Assembly: GCA_003445035.1 (NCBI GenBank) | Contig: DLVV01000424.1 | Location: 52,060 to 59,778, forward strand | Direction: 5' to 3' | Origin: Planctomycetaceae bacterium | GTDB taxonomy: Bacteria > Planctomycetota > Planctomycetia > Planctomycetales > Planctomycetaceae | DNA length: 7,719 nt | Shown here: in pieces, positions 1-6,200 of the stretch | Layout: the number at the start of each line of letters is the position of its first letter | How positions within the stretch are numbered: the stretch's first letter is position 1 | Notes under the pieces: model-generated | The model's input: the letters and a program-made list of their open reading frames with translations, nothing else | Database searches by the model: none | Told to the model about the DNA's origin: nothing | Program-made: the position numbers and the translations under genes

Positions 1-24
1 CGTCGTCTTCGTCGTCTTCGTCTT
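1..24 (-). repeat. Short tandem repeat (9-base unit) at the window edge
   Basis: On the plus strand, cgtcgtctt occurs twice in a row and is followed by cgtctt. On the coding strand it gives the K-T/K-T-T repeats in the linker of the downstream exported protein. The repeat is in frame and may continue beyond the window. Confidence 0.7.
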
Positions 25-114
25 AGCCGCCGGTTTTGTTTCCTGGGACACGGCATCGGGCGCCTGGACCAGGATTATCAGCCAGGCCAAGCAGGCCGCT
101 ACAAGAAATCTCAT
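1..114 (-). CDS. Exported protein, N-terminal fragment (runs off the window)
   Basis: The first 38 codons of a second gene are visible. They start at an ATG at 112-114 and stay open to base 1. The product begins MRFLVAACLAWLIILV and continues to a probable cleavage site near APDAVS/QE, a standard Sec-type signal peptide. The next residues, QETKPAAK followed by K-T-T repeats, form a low-complexity linker like the mature N-terminus of the upstream giant protein. An in-frame TAA twelve bases upstream limits the start to this ATG or a TTG two codons earlier. No strong Shine-Dalgarno is seen. The gene lies 92 bases downstream of the giant gene on the same strand, so the two may be co-transcribed. 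Its function cannot be read from this fragment. A TolQ/ExbB-type channel or another envelope protein would fit planctomycete gene order, but that is inference. Confidence 0.78.
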   Translation of the reverse strand, partial: MRFLVAACLAWLIILVQAPDAVSQETKPAAKTKTTKTT

Positions 115-206
115 CGGCAAATCTTACGTGGGGTGAAGGGACAACAACGGGAGAAGAGGATCCGTCTCGCAGAGACGGAGAAGGGGTGTGAGCACCGGCC
201 AACAGC
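115..206 (-). other. Intergenic gap between the two exported-protein genes
   Basis: The gap is 92 bases. It contains one perfect hairpin (161-179) followed by a C/T-rich run, and no convincing promoter or Shine-Dalgarno motif. Confidence 0.6.
161..179 (-). terminator. Intergenic hairpin, possible weak terminator or processing site
   Basis: TCCGTCTC and GAGACGGA form a perfect 8-bp stem around a 3-base loop, beginning 28 bases after the stop codon of the giant gene. On the minus strand the following bases are TCCTCTTCTCCC, pyrimidine-rich but not a true T-run. It may therefore act as a weak or factor-assisted terminator, an mRNA 3'-end stabiliser, or nothing. Confidence 0.35.
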
Positions 207-3200
207 CTACGGGTTATCCTCCAGTGACGCGGCTTCGGCTTCGAATTGCTGCAACATTTCCGGCAACGCCAGTCGTCCTCGGGCGTACTTGGCCGCATCG
301 CTGGCCGGATAATCCCAACGGCAGTTGTTGTAGCGGCGGAAGGCCACCCTGTTATCGCTCCCCATCCGGTAACTCTCACCGGCCCAGAAGAGCGAGTCGG
401 CACAGAGATCGTCATCGGGGAACCGCTTGGCAAACCGGTCAAAGGCCTGCCCCGCATCGGAGTACTTCTCGGCCTTGTAGTGACACTGGCCGATCCGGAA
501 AGCGATTCGGGCCGAATGCTCGTGCTCGCCGAACTTCTCGAGGAACTTCTCGCCGACCTGTGCCGCCACGTCAAAGGTCTCCTTCTTGTAGAAGTGGTCA
601 CAGATGCGAATCATCACGTTGGCAATCAGCGGGTTCTTCGGATAGGTCGCTGCCAGCGTGACATAGCCTTCGAGTGCCTGGTCAAAATCTCCCGAGAGTT
701 CGTAGCACTGTGCGAGCTTGTACTGGGCGTCGGGAGCCAGCGAGTGATCGGAGTACTGCTTGACGATCATCTCGTACGACTCGATCGCCTCGGCCCACTG
801 TTCAAGCTCCTGTGAGAACTGTCCCAGCAGGTAGCTGATCCGCGGCACGTACTTGGGATCGGGATAGTCCTCCATCACCTCTCGCAACACCCGTCGCCCG
901 TTCTGCAGGTCGGCAGTCTTCTGGTCATCGCGTTCGAGCTTCTTGTGGCTCTTGAACAACTCGAAGTAACTCTCGGCGATGTGGAACTTGGTCTCGACCG
1001 CCAGGTTCTCGTCGTTGAACGTCTTGCTGAAGGCCGCAACCAGCCCGTCGGTGCCGACCACCACCGGAATGTCGATTGAGCTTCTGAGCGTCCCGTCCTC
1101 GGATCCGGCCACCGGGTCGTCGTAGACCAGGTGCAGCGTGTCGCCGAAGTAACACTCGATGACGGGCATCTTGACGTCGAGATTGCCGACGACGGGCTTG
1201 TCGTTGGACTTCAGGGCCAGCGAGCCCGAAAAGATCCCGCTGTGCACCAGCGTCTCCTCCAGTTTCACCGTCTCCTTTTCACCGAATTCCCCGGTGATCT
1301 CGACGGTGACCGAATCGCGTTCGTCGGAGGTGTCCTGGTCGGCGTCCTCGACCTTCAGGAACAGACGTTCTCCGACATGCAGCCGGGTGATCGGCTCGAA
1401 GTAGTCACGATCGGTGACGGCCAGTTTGCCGTTGGAGATCAGCCGGCCGCTGGAATCGAGCTGCTTGGCGACACCGTCGGGACGAGACTGGTCGTTGTAG
1501 CTGGCCACGACGCGGTCCTGGCCGGTGAGATTGAGCACGCGGGTGACCAGGCTGTTGTCCAGGGCCTGGAGCTCTTCATCACCTTCCTCCTTGGAGACCA
1601 TCGGGCCGCCGATCAATCTCCTGGGCATGCCGGCGGTAATCGGCACGACGGCGGGGCTGCTCGAACTCCCCAGTTGCAGGATCACCTGCCCGACGAACCG
1701 TCCTTCCTCAAGCGCCACCTCAGACCCGGGCCCGCCTGGCGGCAGGTTCCCGTAGGCTCCCGAGATCACGCAGCGGACATCAACGGTGGCCCCGTCGGTC
1801 GTCTTGAGTTGAACGACCAGGCTGCTGCCACTGTCCTTGGCCTGGTCGGGGTCGATGACCTCCACGGTCAGCGGCGTCTCAAACGCGACCCGGCTGACGT
1901 CCCGGTCGGCAGACCGGTAGGAATACACCGCGCGGGGAGCGGCTTCACTTCCCTCGGGAGGCGGAACCAGCCGGCTCTCGATGATCGTCACCTGTCCCTC
2001 GCTGGGCTGGTTGACCAGCACCACGGTTTCACGTGGCACGGCGTGACCGGGAAAGGTGTTCTGCGAATCGATGTAGCGAACGTAGAGCCGATCGCCGGGC
2101 TTGATCACGAAGTCGATCTTCTCGCCCGCCTTGTCCCCGGTGAAGATCTCCTTGGTGAAGACCCCGGAGTACGGCTGGGTCTCGGTCGCGGTGAACTCGA
2201 CCGCTTCGCCGTCGTTGAGAATCACGTCGAAGGTGATCTCGTCCTGATTTTCGGTCGCATCGCGATCGTAATCCACGATCTCGATGACCACCTTGTCTCC
2301 CGCGTCGACCCGCATCAGCCTCTTGCGGATTTCATTGACCCCGTTGCCGGACCGCACGAGGTCGTAGGTGATCGGAGTCACCGAGCCGTTGTAGTAGGTG
2401 GCCGTCAACTTGGCGGTCAGCAACCGACTTGTGGCGTTGTCCCGCTGGGTCAATTCATCGGTGTAGGTGGCCGTGACCACGTCACCTCCGGCGATCTCCA
2501 GCGTCGAGTTGTTCGACAGCGCCAGCACGTCGGCCTCGGTCGGAATGTACTTCTGGTCGGGCTCCTCACCGGTCACCTCGACATTACTGATCGCCACCGC
2601 CACGCCGCGGTACTCGAGAATGTCGAAGCGGACATAGCGAAGCTCACGGGGTTCAAACTGCATGGCCCACTCGCCATCGCTGAAATCGGCCCGCACATCT
2701 TCCCGCCCGAGTGCCGGGTGGGCGAATTTCTGTTCGAGATCAAAGTCCGCCTTGCGGAACGGCAGCATCGCGACCCCGGCACTGTTGTGGTCGGCGCGAG
2801 CGATGGTCGCCTGCACGCCGGTGGCTCCGGCGGTGGTGGCTGCGAAGATGGTCAACCGGTGCGTGCCCTGTTCGAGCCAGACGTCGACCGTGCGATTTCC
2901 GGGTCCGACAGGCAGCTCGAGCCGCCCGTCGATGGCGATGGCGGTCCGTTGACCGGTCACCGCAATCCGTGCCGCACCCTCGCGTTCCTGCACCAGCAGT
3001 CCGGACCAGATCGCAGAAAACGGCCGCGCCTGGGCCTTCTCGTCCTCGGCATCCTCGGGACGCGACCACTTCAACTCGTCGACCGCCGACGCCTCGAAGG
3101 GCTTGGAGTTGCGACCGAGACTGACAACCTGGCCCCAGTTCGAAAACCCGGTGTGATTTCCGTTGTAGAGCCTGAGTGCCATCTGGTCGTGGTCCAGGGT

Positions 3201-6200
3201 GGCGGCGGCGTCAGGCTGGGCCTTCTTCTTCGCTTTCACGGCCTTCTTGACCGCATCGCCGGCGGCCGCAGCGGCCTCCGGACGCGGGAACACCTCGACG
3301 GCGGTCGCCTGGGGCGGGTTTCCGGCAAGGCGGAACCAGAAACGTCCGTCGTTGCTGCCGTACAGCACACCGCGGACGGGCACCTGGTTCTCGGGATCCG
3401 GCGACGTCAGCCGGATCCGCGAGACGAGTTTCAGGTCCTTCATGTCGATGGTCAACTGCTTGGGGGTCGCCCCATCGGGTTCGCTCTGCCAGAAGGAGTT
3501 CGGATCGCGATCGATGGCCATCAGCGGACTGTGCTGGATGGCGGTGTCACTGGCCTGAGCTCCGGCCGGCAGTTCGCCGGTGGCGGCGGTGCCCTCGAAG
3601 ACACCCGAGTGCGGCGAGGTTTCCTTGAGCTTGACCTGGACCTCGTCACCACTCTCGGCGGTCAACTTGATCACGACCTGGTCGAACTCGTCGCCGAAGT
3701 CCCGGTCCTTGTCCTTGACCCTCAGGTAGATCGGGTTGCCCGGCTTGATCTGGCTGGCCGGCCGCTGCTGCGAAACTCTCAGGTCAGCCTGTTCGCGTTC
3801 TCGAGCTTCCCGTTCCAGCCGCTCGCTGAAGGTCTCTTCCTTCGAGTCGATGATCCGACTGCTCGAAACGGCAAACTGGCCGTTGGCGGCGATGATGATG
3901 TCGACATCCGACAGCGGCACCCGCTTGAATTCCTGCTTGAACTTGTCGGGATAATCGCAGCGGATCTTGTCCTTGCCGGTGACCTGCAGCTTCCGGTCGC
4001 CCTTCTGCACCGGCCCCAGTTCGGTCGGCAGGTCAACACGGAACAGTCCCTTGCCGGCTCCACCGCTGATCAGGAACACCCGCTCGACGTCGCCACCGGG
4101 CTCGGTGGTCACGATCACCGGGATCCGGTTGTGACCACGGCTGATGCCCAGGTCGCTGTCCTGGACGACAATCGAGAGCGGCAGCCCCGGCGTGTGCGTT
4201 CTCTTGCTGTTGCGGCCCAGTCGACCAACCGTCCGCAGCAGGTTCAACTGGTCGATGTAACGTTCCTCGTCCCGGTAGACCTCCGAAAGGCTGTAGAGGG
4301 CCTGGTTGGCGAGCGTGATCGAAGGAACCCGATCGAGCACCCCCCGAAAGATGACGCGAGCCTCGTCGCGGTCGCCACGACGGTGTGACAACACGCCCCG
4401 GAGAAATTCCGCCCGGATCACCACGTCGAGTTCGCGGCTGTTGGCGAGCTTCTCGAAGACCAGTTCAGCCTGGTCGTAGACCTTCTGCGCCAGGAATGTC
4501 TCACCGATACCGAACTCGGCCTCGATCGCCTGCGGGGTCTCGCTGTAACGGTTCTTGACGGTGGTGAATTCGCTGCGGGCGAGGTCATACCGCTGGGACT
4601 TGGCAAAATTGCGAGCCAACAGCAACTGGACCTTGGCCTTGGTCTGGTCGTCGAACTGCTTGCTCTCGCTGTGCTTGACCACCCAGCCGCGCAGGATGTC
4701 CTCGACTCGGTCGTGGTTCTCATCGCCGCCGGCGGCGATGTGCCGACGACAGACGAACAGCACCAGGTCGGCCGGCACCTCGTCACGGTGCTGGTCGAAC
4801 AGTGCCTTGTTGGCGTTGTAGGTCTCCAGGGCCATTTCCTGGTCACCCAGCCGCAGCGACAGGGCGGCCTGCAACAGCGGTGCCAACGGGCTGTCCTCGT
4901 CGATGGTCAGCCCGACGGCTCCCACGCGAGAGTAGCTCTGGGCGACCACGTTCCGGCCGCTCTTGCGACGCCCTTCGTCAACGGAGGTGATGTTGGCGAG
5001 CATCCCGCTGGCCAGAGAGGCGGCCGCCATGTAATCCTCACGAGACAGGCCACTCTGCACGTAGGGCATCAGCCGATCCCAGTCGGTGGTGCTGTTGCCA
5101 ACCGTGGTGGTGACGGCCTGGAAGGCCAGCAACCGGGCGGTGGGCGACATCGGCTTTGTCGTGGGCAACTCGAACAAGGCCAGCGAGGCTGCGGCACTGG
5201 GGCGGTGCAGCCGCAGGTCCCGAACAACGGTGTAGACCTGTCGCTTCAAATCGGCGGTGGCCTCCTTGTTGCCGCGAACCGTATCGACCCAACCCTGTGC
5301 CAGGCCCTCATCAAATCCCCATGTGCGAAACGCCCGCGCGTCCTGGCGGACCCGGCTGGCCCGCACGATCTTCTCCCACTCGACCAGGTTCGGCTTCTCC
5401 TGGCGGAAGTGCCAGTTGGCCAGTTGGGCGGCGTAGGAGCCGTGGTAATCGGAGTCGATCTTGAGTAGTTCCTGCAGGTAAGCCGGCTTCTGGGCCTCCT
5501 CGAGCGTCTCCAGGACGCGGCCGGCACAGTAGATCGAATCGTAATGATTGGGATCGACCGAAACGTGGGATCGCCAGTACGAGACGGCCAAGTCCAGCAG
5601 CTTGTATTTCTTGAGCGTATCACCGACCTGGTAAGCGTAGGTGAACGCGGGGCCGTGAGCCTTTTCAACGCCGACGATCCAGGTGTGGGCCGCGCGGGCC
5701 AGATCAGCCGACTTGTTCGTGTCAGCGGCAACCATCAGACGTCGGAAGGTGTCGGTGTTGCTCGAGGTGGGCTGCAGCGACATCAGGTGTTTGGCCGCTT
5801 CTGCGGCCGCCTCGGGCGGACCGTAATCGGTGGCTGCAGCCAGCCAGTCGACCGCCAGAGTGAACTCCTTGGGAAACCGCTTGGACAACTGGCCGTAGGT
5901 CCCGGTTGAGCGGGATCTCTGGTTGCCGGGCGCACTGTGACGGAGATAGTAAGCGTGCCGGGAAAGGAGGTTGCGTGCGGCTTCGCTGGAGAGTTGCTTG
6001 TAGAGGTTTCCGGTCAGCAACCCCTCCCTCGCCGTATCGCCCTTCTTGCCGTTCGCCTCACCAGCCACCCAGGCCACCAGCAATGGGTCGGCATCAGCGG
6101 TCTTCAGCAGCGCCTTGGCCGAGGCCGCCCGGTTCTTGGTGTCCTTGTTGCGACGGGCCGAATCGATCCATGAAGCCAGCACACCGCGGAAGCTGGTCAT

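Noticed and set aside
70..114. Lipoprotein signal (V-A-A-C) in the downstream protein
   Set aside because: The cysteine is residue 8, in the middle of the hydrophobic core, which continues for another eight residues. A real lipobox lies at the end of the core.
185..196. Second small inverted repeat (GGTG/CACC) next to the hairpin
   Set aside because: Only 4 bp around a 4-base loop, which is expected by chance in G+C-rich sequence.
23..601. A 192-codon minus-strand frame spanning the end of the giant gene and the gap
   Set aside because: It runs out of frame through the C-terminal TPRs and then through the signal peptide of the downstream gene. Both of those frames make sense and this one (Ser/Arg/Pro-rich) does not.
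255..700. Five cysteines within about 130 residues of the C-terminal TPRs, considered as a metal or disulfide site
   Set aside because: They fall at different TPR helix positions (around 8 and 10 in separate repeats) and do not form a C-x-x-C or C-x-x-C-H motif, so no site can be argued from sequence alone.
1131..4388. A 1,085-codon plus-strand open frame opposite the giant gene
   Set aside because: It is in exact codon register with the minus-strand gene, so it needs only the absence of TTA, CTA and TCA codons there, which are rare in G+C-rich genes. The plus-strand open frames at 246-815, 4671-5468, 5544-5909 and 6201-7706 share this register. Their translations show no domain, signal peptide or plausible composition, whereas the minus-strand protein has clear domains throughout.
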